A DNA stretch of 44,992 nucleotides, from positions 1 through 44,992 of the forward strand of contig JAJYSJ010000003.1 of NCBI GenBank assembly GCA_021793645.1, in the 5' to 3' direction. Positions 30,960 to 39,193 of the stretch are shown one piece after another. A program made the translations under genes and the position numbers. Within the stretch, counting starts at the first letter, position 1, and every line of letters begins with the position of its first letter. This DNA is from Bacillota bacterium. Its GTDB lineage: Bacteria; Bacillota; Sulfobacillia; JAJZYS01; JAJYTV01. A model generated the notes under the pieces. The model did not search any database. It saw only the letters and a list, made by a program, of their open reading frames with translations, and was not told the origin of the DNA.

Positions 30960-31835
30960 CTACGTTGGGGCACCTTCGTGCAGGTAGGCGATGCCGATCG
31001 TGCCAGGGCCGAGGTGCGCAGCCGCGGTCGGAGCCATCTGCCAGATGCCGAGTTCGCTCGGGTTGAACACTTCCTCAACACGCCGCTTCAGGGCCTGTGC
31101 GTCGTCTTCGCACACGACGTGGTCCACGGCGACCCGCAGCTTGTCGCCCGGCTGGTAGCCGAGCGCCTCCAGGTCCGCCTTCATCAGCTCGATCAACCGC
31201 TCCAGGGAGGCGGCGCGATTCGGCGCCCGATCAATTTCGCGCCAGCCCTTTTCCCAGACGCGGAAGACGGGGTTGCCGTCGTCCGTCTCCCTGCCACCCT
31301 CCTCTTGGCTGTAGCGCCCGCCCTGCTTCGTGTAGGCGGCCGTCTGTGTCGTCACGACCATCCGGACGCGGTCGATCAGGCGCTCCGCTGCGGAGCACAC
31401 CTCCGCCTTGTCGGCACCTCGCAGCGCCAGTTCGGCAAGGTGCTCGGCCAAAAGACCCTGCGACGCAGTGACTGTGCGCGTCTCGAACAGAGAGACGTCG
31501 GCGTCCCCCTCCAGGAGCTCGATCGCCGTCTTCGCAGAATTGTAGGTGGCCGAGATGACCGGGGAGATCGAGAGCACGACGAGCGACGGCGCGATCTGCT
31601 GCGCCTTCTCCATGGCGCCGAGGAAGTCGGCCGCAGACGCAGCGGCGGTCGTCAACCGGACATTCCCCTCCAGCATCAGCCGGTTCGCCTCTTCAATCGT
31701 GATGTCGATCCGGTCAAGGTAGTCCTTTCCGCCCCCAAGCACATGCAGAGGTGCAACGGTTATCTTAAGCCGTTCGATTAGGTCATCCGGCAGATCGAAC
31801 GTGCTGTCCGAAACAATGGCCACCTTTTGCGTCAT
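30960..31835 (-). CDS. DegV family fatty-acid-binding protein (FakB-like)
   Basis: 291 residues. DegV fold: VAIVSDSTFDLPDDL at the N-terminus, TTAAASAADFLGAM (the TSqPs-type region, here TTAAAS), VLSISPVISATYNSAK and VTTQTAAYTKQGGR. FakB proteins hold a fatty acid for FakA. ATG 31835 overlaps the plsX stop (ATGA), and fakA follows after 23 nt. The operon order fabF-plsX-fakB-fakA strongly supports the lipid role. Confidence 0.85.
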   Translation of the reverse strand: MTQKVAIVSDSTFDLPDDLIERLKITVAPLHVLGGGKDYLDRIDITIEEANRLMLEGNVRLTTAAASAADFLGAMEKAQQIAPSLVVLSISPVISATYNSAKTAIELLEGDADVSLFETRTVTASQGLLAEHLAELALRGADKAEVCSAAERLIDRVRMVVTTQTAAYTKQGGRYSQEEGGRETDDGNPVFRVWEKGWREIDRAPNRAASLERLIELMKADLEALGYQPGDKLRVAVDHVVCEDDAQALKRRVEEVFNPSELGIWQMAPTAAAHLGPGTIGIAYLHEGAPT

Positions 31836-32842
31836 GCATCCTCCCCCTCTTCGCCTGCTCTACTTGGCAAAACTTCTCCAAGGAAGTGGGCAACCTCCTG
31901 CCGGACCAGTTCAGGCAGCCTTCCACGCACGGCATCCGACGCCCGCATGAGCAGACGCGCTACGTCGGCAGGCTGCGAGCGTCCGTGTCCAGGCATCACG
32001 ACGCCGGGAACCCCGAGCAGCGCGATCGGCAGGCGCGACAGGGTCATATCGCGCATCCTCTCGATCTGCGCCGCAAGTTCCCCAGTGGCGCCGCCAATCT
32101 CGATGAGACGGCGGGCGATGCCCTCCATCCACTTCAGAACGAGGTTGCCGATGTAGCCGTCGGCTACCACGACGTCGGCATCGCCCTCGACCATGTCGTT
32201 GGCCTCACGGTAGCCGATGAAGTTCGGCACCCGCTCCCGAAACAGGTCGTACGCCGCCTGCACGACCCTGGTGCCCTTCCCCCGCTCGCGGCCGTTCGAG
32301 AGCAGTGCGACACGCGGTTGCTCCACCCCTTTAAGCGCCCTCGCGTAGGCGCTGCCGAGTGCGGCAAACGTGAGGAGTTCGCGCGCGTCCGCCTCCGCGC
32401 TCGTCCCCAGGTCCACGAGGACGGGCTCCGCGCCGATCGGCAGTGCGCCGGCTGCCGCCGGCCGCTCGATCCCCGGCAGGGTTCCGAGGATCCAGCGGGC
32501 CGCGATCATCACGCTCCCCGTATGTCCCACGCCAAGGGCAGCGTCCGCTGCGCCTTCCTTTACCTGGCCGACCGCGACCGCGATCGAGGCGTCTGGGTGG
32601 CGGCGAAGGTAGACAGCCGGATGGTCTCCGTCCGGCACTGCGGCGCCGGACGTGACGAACGTGACCTGGCCCGACACTTCCCGCAGCTGCTGCTCAGCAC
32701 GGCGCAGGACATCCGGGGTGGCCACGAACTGCACCGACAGCGCCGTATCCGCCTTCAGCGCCTGCAGCACCCCGCCGATCGCAGCCTGCGGCGCGTAGTC
32801 GCCGCCCAGTGCATCGACTGCGATCCGTACCGGCAGACTCAC
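31832..32842 (-). CDS. plsX: Phosphate acyltransferase PlsX
   Basis: 336 residues, normal family length. The signature IAVDALGGDYAPQAAIGG opens the protein. VGHTGSVMIAARWILGTLPGIERPA and VVVADGYIGNLVLKWMEGIAR are conserved blocks. PlsX converts acyl-ACP to acyl phosphate for PlsY, and also exchanges acyl groups with the FakA/B system. GTG 32842 overlaps the fabF stop (GTGA). Confidence 0.93.
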   Translation of the reverse strand: MSLPVRIAVDALGGDYAPQAAIGGVLQALKADTALSVQFVATPDVLRRAEQQLREVSGQVTFVTSGAAVPDGDHPAVYLRRHPDASIAVAVGQVKEGAADAALGVGHTGSVMIAARWILGTLPGIERPAAAGALPIGAEPVLVDLGTSAEADARELLTFAALGSAYARALKGVEQPRVALLSNGRERGKGTRVVQAAYDLFRERVPNFIGYREANDMVEGDADVVVADGYIGNLVLKWMEGIARRLIEIGGATGELAAQIERMRDMTLSRLPIALLGVPGVVMPGHGRSQPADVARLLMRASDAVRGRLPELVRQEVAHFLGEVLPSRAGEEGEDA

Positions 32843-34044
32843 GCCCGTTCCAGAACGACGCTTGCATTCTGGCCTCCGAAGCCGAAGGAATTCGAAAGGG
32901 CCCGCTTCAGCTGCGCTGGCCGCGGAGTTGGCACGAAGTCAAACCCCTCGGGACCCCCGCCCTGGTAGTTGACGGTCGGCGGAACAACCCCTTGCGCTAG
33001 GGCGCACAGCGTGATCACTGCCTCCGCCGCACCTGCCGCGCCAAGCAAATGGCCAATCGCCCCCTTCTGTGAGCTGACCGGCGGTCGGTTGCCGAACACC
33101 CGCTGCACCGCTTTGCATTCCACTTCGTCGCCGATGGGTGTGGAGGTCCCATGGGCGTTGATGTAGTCGATGTCCTTGGGATCAAGGCCAGCACTCGCCA
33201 GCGCCCGGCGCATCGCAAGCTCTGCACCGCGTCCCTCCGGGTGAGGCTGCGTTGGATGGTGCGCATCGGATGAGGGGCCGTACCCCGTCACCCGTCCCAG
33301 GACATTTGCGTTGCGCCGCGCCGCGTGCGCTTCACTCTCGAGCACGAGGATGCCAGCGCCCTCGCCCATCACCATGCCGTCACGCCCCTCTGAAAAGGGT
33401 CGTGACGCAGTCAAAGGATCGCCATATCGACGGCTCAGGGCGCGGGCAGCGTCCAGTCCGGACATGACCACCGCTGCGAAGAGGGACTCCGCTCCGCCCG
33501 CGATGCAGACATCGACCCGTCCGGACGCGACGGCCAAGAAGGCCTCGCCGATGGCGTTGTTGGATGCGGAGCAGGCGGTGGAGAAGGTGAGGTTGGGTCC
33601 GCGCAGTCCCCAGTGTTCGGCGATCGTCGCGGCCGCCATATTGGGAATCGTCTTCGGCAGCAGGCGAGGGCCAACTCGCGCGCCTCCTGCGTGGGCGATC
33701 GTGTCCGCAGACAGCGTCTCGATGCCTCCAAGTGCACAGCCGATGTAGACGCCGACCGCTTCGGGGTCCGCAGACTCCAGCACACCGGATGCCGTCACGG
33801 CTTCCTGCGCCGCCACCAGCGCTAGGTGGATGAAGCGGTCGTAGTGGCGGATCTCTGCCAAAGGCAGCACGCCATCGACCGGGACTTCATGCACCGGCGC
33901 TCCAAGTGCGGGACCCGCAAGGCCGAACATTCCATCCAAACGCCGCACACCCGTGCGTCCATCCAGTACCCCGCGCCAGAGTGCCTCTACGCCCACGCCA
34001 AGGGGCGTGATCGCACCCATCCCTGTGACCACCACATTCGCCAA
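32839..34044 (-). CDS. fabF: Beta-ketoacyl-ACP synthase II
   Basis: 401 residues from TTG 34044 behind TAGGAGGG; the frame upstream of this is not conserved sequence. Catalytic Cys lies in TACSASNNAIG, His in HGTSTPIGD and His in IGHLLGAAGA, with Lys in SSQKGAIG. It elongates acyl-ACP with malonyl-ACP. It is the first gene of the fabF-plsX-fakB-fakA operon and divergent from the polysaccharide deacetylase gene, with 166 nt between in which no promoter is obvious. Confidence 0.93.
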   Translation of the reverse strand: MANVVVTGMGAITPLGVGVEALWRGVLDGRTGVRRLDGMFGLAGPALGAPVHEVPVDGVLPLAEIRHYDRFIHLALVAAQEAVTASGVLESADPEAVGVYIGCALGGIETLSADTIAHAGGARVGPRLLPKTIPNMAAATIAEHWGLRGPNLTFSTACSASNNAIGEAFLAVASGRVDVCIAGGAESLFAAVVMSGLDAARALSRRYGDPLTASRPFSEGRDGMVMGEGAGILVLESEAHAARRNANVLGRVTGYGPSSDAHHPTQPHPEGRGAELAMRRALASAGLDPKDIDYINAHGTSTPIGDEVECKAVQRVFGNRPPVSSQKGAIGHLLGAAGAAEAVITLCALAQGVVPPTVNYQGGGPEGFDFVPTPRPAQLKRALSNSFGFGGQNASVVLERA

Positions 34045-34210
34045 ACCGTACCCTCCTACAGTCCCGCCTTGTGGGGCGGCGAAGGCTTGTTCGCGGAAAC
34101 TTCGCTGCCAAATGCACCTTTGCCTCCCGGCACGGAGATCGGTCGGCTTGGTGCTCAGCCGGCCCGACTCGCCATAGCCATTGGCGATCAGCCATCGGAG
34201 GCGATGAACG

Positions 34211-34981
34211 ATGTGGACGATCAGCCCCGACCGTACGGTCACGCGGCGGCTCGCAGTCGGCGCAGGTCTTCTGGCGATCGCCGCTGGCCTCTACTTCCTT
34301 GCTCCGGGCAGATCCGCGCCGGGAGCGGCCCCCGAAGGAGCGGTGCCTAAACCCCCACTGCGAACCGTGGCGATTGTGAAGAAGGAGCTCGCCCTGACCT
34401 TCGACATCAGTTGGGGCACCGTGATGCCCCCAAAGGTGATCGCCATCCTGGTGAGGGAAAAGGTTCCGGCGACCTTCTTCCTTTCCGGCCCCTGGTCAGG
34501 GCAGCACCCCGAACTAGTCGCGCTCCTCAAGCGCGACGGCTTCCAGATCGAGAGCCACGGGCAAGCCCACGTGAACTACTCCGGCCTATCGAATGCGCAG
34601 GTTCAGGAGAATATCAGCAAAGCGCAGACGATCCTGGAGCAGGTGGCCGGCACCAAGACGGACATGGTGCGCCCGCCGAACGGGGACTACAACCGCCGAA
34701 CCCTGCAGGTGGCCGAATCGATGGGCTACACGGTAGTGCTGTGGGGAACGGACTCGCGCGATTGGATGAATCCGGGGGTCGGCGCCATCACAAGCCGCGT
34801 CCTGCGCCTTGCGCATCCTGGCGACGTCGTGCTCTTGCACGCATCCGACACCTGCAAGCAGACGGACCTCGCGCTGCCCGCGATCATCTCCGGCCTGCGC
34901 TCGCAGGGATATCAGTTCGTCACGGTCGACCAGCTGCTCCAGGACGCAAAGGCTGCCCAGGAACCGCAGCCCGCCGCGTAG
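34211..34981 (+). CDS. Polysaccharide deacetylase, PdaB-like
   Basis: 256 residues. An N-terminal signal anchor (RLAVGAGLLAIAAGLYFLAPG) is followed by a NodB homology domain (~55-240): ALTFDISWGT with the first Asp, IESHGQAHVNYSGLS for the metal histidines, VRPPNGDYN, VVLWGTDSRDW and VVLLHASDTCKQT. The FDISWG form is typical of the PdaB branch, linked to spore cortex or wall sugar deacetylation. GGAGG lies nine nt before ATG 34211. It opens the polysaccharide locus. Confidence 0.88.
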   Translation: MWTISPDRTVTRRLAVGAGLLAIAAGLYFLAPGRSAPGAAPEGAVPKPPLRTVAIVKKELALTFDISWGTVMPPKVIAILVREKVPATFFLSGPWSGQHPELVALLKRDGFQIESHGQAHVNYSGLSNAQVQENISKAQTILEQVAGTKTDMVRPPNGDYNRRTLQVAESMGYTVVLWGTDSRDWMNPGVGAITSRVLRLAHPGDVVLLHASDTCKQTDLALPAIISGLRSQGYQFVTVDQLLQDAKAAQEPQPAA

Positions 34982-34998
34982 CAGCTCCTCGACCGCGG

Positions 34999-35042
34999 AG
35001 CCGGCTTTGGCTACACTGTCAGCAGCAAGCCAAAGGCCGGTT
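34999..35042 (+). terminator. Possible terminator hairpin after the deacetylase gene
   Basis: GCCGGCTTTGGCT pairs with AGCCAAAGGCCGG except for one bulge, with a loop of ~15 nt. No T run follows and the next gene starts 22 nt later, so it may only weaken readthrough. Confidence 0.4.
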
Positions 35043-35064
35043 AACGCGACGAGGAGTGAACTGC

Positions 35065-36384
35065 GTGCCATCCAACCCGCCCAATCTGCGCATCGCGGTC
35101 GTCGGGCTCGGTTTCGTCGGTCTGCCCCTGTCCCTGTCCTACTGGCAGGCTGGCGCCGACGTGCTGGGCGCGGAGATCGACCCGCAACTGCGCGCTGAAC
35201 TGTCCCAGGCCCTCACCCACCACCTCGAGGCGGATGACGGCAAGCCGATCCGTGACATCCTGGCGGACGCACTGGCATCAGGCCGCTACCGCCTGTTCGC
35301 AAGCGCTGCCGAAGCGACGGCGCAGGCTGACGCGACCATTGTCACCGTCGGCATTCCGCACGGCCCCGAGGGCCTGGACCTCGGACCGCTGCGCGCTGCG
35401 CTCGTGCAGGTGGCCAAAGCGGCGCCCCGCGGACATCTCATCCTCCTGCGCAGCACCGTCCCGCCGGGAACCACTCGCAAAGACCTCTACGACCTCTTGC
35501 GCTCACAGGGCAGAACGGTGGGAGATGACATCTTCGTCGCCTATTGCCCGGAGCGCATCGCGGAGGGTCGTGCCTTCCGCGAGTTCCGTGAGATGCCGGT
35601 GATCATGGGGGCCTTCGATGCGGCGTCCGAGGCGCGCGCACGCTCGGTCATCGAGGTAGTTACCCGCGCCGGAGTCACGACGTCCGCTTCCGTGGAGGCG
35701 GCAGAACTCTCGAAGGTGATCGAGAACGTGCAGCGCGACGTCAACATCGCGATCGCGCAGGAGCTCGCCCGCACCTGCGAGGCGGGCGGGATTGACGTCT
35801 TCGAGGTGATCCGCCTGGCGAACACGCACAGCCGCGTTCATCTCCTGGAGCCCGGACCGGGCGTCGGCGGCTTCTGTCTGCCGCTCGCCCTTTCCTACTT
35901 CCTGCCCTTCGCCCAGGAACACGGCGTCGTAACTCCGACGCTCCTCGCCGCGCGGAGCACCAACGCCAAGGTGCCGCCACTTCTCGCGGAGCGTGCCCTG
36001 GCGCATGCGCGCGCACTCGCGGGAAATGACCAGCCACGCATCGCGGTCTTCGGTCTTGCGATGAAGGACTTCTCCAACGACGCACGGCTGTCGCCCGCGG
36101 TAGAGGTGTGCCAGTATCTCGTAGAAGCCGGAGCCGAGGTGCGGGCAGTTGACCCGGCGGTGCCGACGCGGTTTCCGTTTCAGGGTGAAGACCCCGCCTG
36201 GGCAGTCTCCGGCGCGCAGGCCCTCCTGCTGCTCACGCGGCAGAGTGGCCTCGAAGCCTGGCTCGAGGACCTCTCCCCACTCCAGACGATGCATCGGGGC
36301 GCGCTGGTCGTCGACGCGCGCAACTGGCTGAAGCGCGGAGCGGAAGACCTCGCAGCGCTCGGCCTGCGCTACTGGAAAATCTGA
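35065..36384 (+). CDS. UDP-sugar dehydrogenase (UDP-ManNAc/UDP-Glc type)
   Basis: 439 residues from GTG 35065, eight nt behind GAGGAG. The NAD-binding motif is VVGLGFVGLPLS. The catalytic Lys region is EAAELSKVIENVQRDVNIA and the catalytic Cys is in GVGGFCLPLALS. The C-terminal domain begins near IAVFGLAMKDFSNDARLSPA. Such enzymes oxidise the C6 hydroxyl to the uronic acid. GGFCLPLA differs from the usual GGxCxPxD, so the exact substrate is open. The next gene is two nt away and belongs to the ManNAc-transferase family, which favours UDP-ManNAc. Confidence 0.87.
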   Translation: MPSNPPNLRIAVVGLGFVGLPLSLSYWQAGADVLGAEIDPQLRAELSQALTHHLEADDGKPIRDILADALASGRYRLFASAAEATAQADATIVTVGIPHGPEGLDLGPLRAALVQVAKAAPRGHLILLRSTVPPGTTRKDLYDLLRSQGRTVGDDIFVAYCPERIAEGRAFREFREMPVIMGAFDAASEARARSVIEVVTRAGVTTSASVEAAELSKVIENVQRDVNIAIAQELARTCEAGGIDVFEVIRLANTHSRVHLLEPGPGVGGFCLPLALSYFLPFAQEHGVVTPTLLAARSTNAKVPPLLAERALAHARALAGNDQPRIAVFGLAMKDFSNDARLSPAVEVCQYLVEAGAEVRAVDPAVPTRFPFQGEDPAWAVSGAQALLLLTRQSGLEAWLEDLSPLQTMHRGALVVDARNWLKRGAEDLAALGLRYWKI

Positions 36385-36385
36385 G

Positions 36386-37105
36386 ATGACCGAAACGTTT
36401 CTCGACGTTCCAGTGGATGTCATCACCACCGAAGCCGCGCTTGAGGCGGCGTCGGCCGCCATATCCGGAGGGGCGCCGCTGCTCGTGGTCGCGGTGAACC
36501 CCGAGAAGGTGATCAAGGCCGAGCACGACCCGGACCTGCGCTCGTTCATCGCCCAGGCGGGCCTGCGCATCCCTGACGGTGTGGGTCTGATCATTGCCAG
36601 CCGGCTGCGCGGTGGCAGACTGCGTGAACGCGTGACCGGCATCGATCTCTTCCTCGCCCTATGCGAGCGGGCTGCCGCGCACGGCTGGCGCATCTACCTC
36701 CTGGGAGCCCGGCGCGAAGTCGTCGAAGATGCCGCAAAGGAACTCCAGCACCGGTTTCCGCGGATCACCATCGCCGGCCTGCGCGACGGGTACTTCGCCC
36801 CGGACGAAGCGCAGTCGGTCGCGGACGAAGTCGCCGCAGCGCGAACCGATCTTCTATTCGTGGCGCTTGGATCGCCCCTGCAGGAGAACTTCCTGCGCCG
36901 CTCCGGTGAACGTACCGGTGCCCGTGTGCTGATGGGCGTCGGAGGCTCCTTCGACGTACTCGCCGGGCGCGTGCCTCGGGCTCCCCAGGCGATGCGCTCT
37001 GTGGGCCTCGAATGGCTCTACCGCCTTTACCGGGAGCCCTGGCGGATCCGGCGCATGGCGGCGTTGCCCGTGTTCTTGTTGCGTACCGTACGGCACCGCT
37101 CCTAA
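36386..37105 (+). CDS. WecG/TagA/CpsF family glycosyltransferase
   Basis: 239 residues, usual family length. Family blocks: VVAVNPEKVIKAEHDPDLRS, IPDGVGLIIASRL, YLLGARREVVEDAAKEL, LLFVALGSPLQENFL and LMGVGGSFDVLAGRVPRAP. The C-terminal EWLYRLYREPWRIRRM is the membrane-contact tail. In Gram-positives these enzymes add ManNAc to lipid-linked GlcNAc, an early step of wall polymer synthesis. The start is one base after the dehydrogenase stop. Confidence 0.92.
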   Translation: MTETFLDVPVDVITTEAALEAASAAISGGAPLLVVAVNPEKVIKAEHDPDLRSFIAQAGLRIPDGVGLIIASRLRGGRLRERVTGIDLFLALCERAAAHGWRIYLLGARREVVEDAAKELQHRFPRITIAGLRDGYFAPDEAQSVADEVAAARTDLLFVALGSPLQENFLRRSGERTGARVLMGVGGSFDVLAGRVPRAPQAMRSVGLEWLYRLYREPWRIRRMAALPVFLLRTVRHRS

Positions 37106-37111
37106 GTAGAG

Positions 37112-37143
37112 AAGGCCCCGCCGGCCGACGCCAGCGGGGCCTT
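37112..37143. terminator. Two-way terminator between TagA-like and ligase genes
   Basis: 10-nt arms AAGGCCCCGC and GCGGGGCCTT (37112-37121, 37134-37143), set between convergent stops. The minus side continues CTTCTCTACTT, T-rich enough for termination. Confidence 0.75.
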
Positions 37144-37160
37144 CCCGTATCCGTGCCCTG

Positions 37161-38660
37161 TTAGCTGACCCCGCTCGTCTCGCCGCGCTGTGCCGCGATT
37201 GCAGTGCGCAGCCGCCACGCGACCATGCCGAAGAGCAGCCAGAAGACAATGATCACCTGATGCGTCTCAAGCAGCGACGCGAAGAAGGATTGAATGTACA
37301 GGCCGACAGCCCCGGCCGCGAGACCGAGCCCTAATGCACGCCAGAAAGGATCCAGGTCCTGGCGGTAGAGGCGCAGGCCAGCGCGCACAGCGGCGATGCC
37401 CAGCCAGAGGTAGGCAATGTAGCCGATGGCGCCAAGTTCCACGAGTGTCTGAATGTGCTGGGAATCGATGATCGGATTGTACCCGAGGCCGAGCAGCACG
37501 TAGACGGGCGAGCCGTAGAGGTGCGCGACGCTGCCGCCGAACCGCCCCGGCCCCCAGCCGATCAAAGGGCTCTGGAGGAATGCCTGCAGCCCCTTCGACC
37601 AGAAGAGCAGACGGCCGTAGCTGCTGCTGGCGGCAAGGTAGTTCGAACTGAGGGCGAAGGTGAACCTGGTAAGCAGGTGCGGATCCACGATCGGCAAGAG
37701 CACTACGCCCGCGACGAGGACCAGCAGAAACCTGCGGTCGGCGACGACAGCGATGATCAGCGCGGCTGCGCCGAAGGCGAGCAACGCCTCGCGGGACAGC
37801 GTGAACAGCAGCGCGGGCACGCCGATCGCGATCCCGATCAGTGCGAGCACCCGCAACCCACCGCGCACCTTCGTGAAGAGCATGGCGGTCAGAAGCGAGA
37901 GTGTCAGCATGAGGAACCCACCAAAGGTGTTCGGGTTGTCCATCGTGCCGAAGGAACGCGTCGTCGCCGCTTCTGCAGCCGACAGCCACTGGCGCGGGGT
38001 CGCAACATGCAGGAACTTCTGCGCATCGCCGAATAGCGCGATCGCACCGGCCAAAACGAGGAACCAGATGATCAACTGTCGACGATCCGCATCCGCGAAC
38101 GGGATGTAGGCAATCGCCAGGTAGAGGGCGTAGTACTCCAGGTAGGCCCGCGTGCCGAAGAAGGCGATGTGCAGCGGGACGAAGTTCCACAGCGTCGAGA
38201 CCAAAGCGACGCCCAACAGCAGGATCACCGGCAGATCGGCCGGTGTGCGGCGCAATGGCCACCCGGTGCGGTTGAGGCGGATCGCGACGCTGAGCAGGAG
38301 CAGAACGACCGCAGCATCGCCGAGGTACTTGATCTCCGAGGGCAGCCAGGTAATCAGCCAAAGCTCGATCGGTACGAAGAGCACGACGAAGTAGAGCAGC
38401 ATCCGCTCCCATCGCTGGGCAGGCGCGAGCTCCCCCTCTGTGCCGATGCGGGTCCGCAGGTAGCCGGCGATCGCCGAATTCGACCCAAACGCCCGCCCCA
38501 CGAAGAGGCTCGCGATGTAGCTGTGCCGGATCCAGGCGCCCAGCGCCTCGAACGCACGGCCGACTGCGGAACCCTCCCAGAGTTGCCACAGTCCTGCGTT
38601 GAGGCCCGAGAGGAGTCGGAAGATCGCGCTCTCTTCCACCGTTTGCAAGAACCTATCCAC
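37161..38660 (-). CDS. O-antigen ligase/polymerase-like membrane protein
   Basis: 499 residues with roughly ten or more hydrophobic segments starting near residue 86 (MLLYFVVLFVPIELWLITWL). The Wzy_C-type region lies around 245-400: RSFGTMDNPNTFGGFLMLT and FTLSREALLAFG, then SPLIGWGPGRFGGS, which contains the family's conserved Gly-rich loop. Enzymes of this fold join or polymerise lipid-linked glycans outside the membrane. GTG 38660 is three nt after the DUF4330 stop, so the two form an operon transcribed against the rest of the locus. Confidence 0.82.
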   Translation of the reverse strand: MDRFLQTVEESAIFRLLSGLNAGLWQLWEGSAVGRAFEALGAWIRHSYIASLFVGRAFGSNSAIAGYLRTRIGTEGELAPAQRWERMLLYFVVLFVPIELWLITWLPSEIKYLGDAAVVLLLLSVAIRLNRTGWPLRRTPADLPVILLLGVALVSTLWNFVPLHIAFFGTRAYLEYYALYLAIAYIPFADADRRQLIIWFLVLAGAIALFGDAQKFLHVATPRQWLSAAEAATTRSFGTMDNPNTFGGFLMLTLSLLTAMLFTKVRGGLRVLALIGIAIGVPALLFTLSREALLAFGAAALIIAVVADRRFLLVLVAGVVLLPIVDPHLLTRFTFALSSNYLAASSSYGRLLFWSKGLQAFLQSPLIGWGPGRFGGSVAHLYGSPVYVLLGLGYNPIIDSQHIQTLVELGAIGYIAYLWLGIAAVRAGLRLYRQDLDPFWRALGLGLAAGAVGLYIQSFFASLLETHQVIIVFWLLFGMVAWRLRTAIAAQRGETSGVS

Positions 38661-38663
38661 GGC

Positions 38664-39134
38664 CTAGCGCACCTTCTCGTCGCCGATGATGCCGATGACC
38701 TGCGACCCGCCCTCCTGGAATGTCGACTCCTGACCCACCAGAAACGGGTTCCCGTTGATCTCGACCGTCTTGCCGCTCAGGGTGGACTGACCGAGCACCG
38801 TAAACCGGACCTCCCTCTGCGTCGGGTCCACTACCTTGTGCACGCCGCCCTTTCCGTCAGAGGCGGTGATGTAGTACGGCACGACCTGAACGGATTCCAG
38901 CTTCCCGAACGGAATGAAGGCACCGGACGCAGAAACGGTCACGGTCCCGCCAGCGGACATATGCCCCACGATCGCGGCGGCATTCGTTGTCGGGAGTGAG
39001 GTGACGGTAAAGAGGACGGGGTGGGTCACCGTGAGGGTCCCGGTGTGGTGCAGTCCCCGTCGCGCAAGGAGCAGGAGGCCGATCACCACGATGGCCGCGA
39101 CAAGGATATCGAAGCCGTTGAACCGTCTGCGCAA
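38664..39134 (-). CDS. DUF4330 family membrane-anchored protein
   Basis: 156 residues from TTG 39134, eight nt behind GGAGG; the GTG at 39143 touches that site and is less likely. A helix at the N-terminus (FDILVAAIVVIGLLLLARRG) is followed by an exposed beta-rich domain: HPVLFTVTSLPTTNAAAIVGH, GTVTVSASGAFIPFGKLESV, ending in a Gly/Ile segment. DUF4330 proteins accompany surface polysaccharide genes; their role is not known. Transcription probably starts from the extended -10 promoter at 39178-39186. Confidence 0.72.
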   Translation of the reverse strand: MRRRFNGFDILVAAIVVIGLLLLARRGLHHTGTLTVTHPVLFTVTSLPTTNAAAIVGHMSAGGTVTVSASGAFIPFGKLESVQVVPYYITASDGKGGVHKVVDPTQREVRFTVLGQSTLSGKTVEINGNPFLVGQESTFQEGGSQVIGIIGDEKVR

Positions 39135-39153
39135 GCGGGACACCTCCGGCGAT

Positions 39154-39186
39154 TTGCGATGCAGACAAGCGGATTTTATTATACCA
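39154..39186. promoter_or_regulatory. Overlapping divergent promoters of DUF4330 and csaB
   Basis: On the minus strand TGGTATAAT (39186-39178) is a perfect extended -10. On the plus strand TTGCGA (39154-39159), a 17-nt spacer and TATTAT (39177-39182) face csaB. Both use nearly the same AT-rich bases, so only one can be occupied at a time. The plus-strand start would fall ~5 nt before the csaB ATG. Confidence 0.5.
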
Positions 39187-39193
39187 TAGCCCC

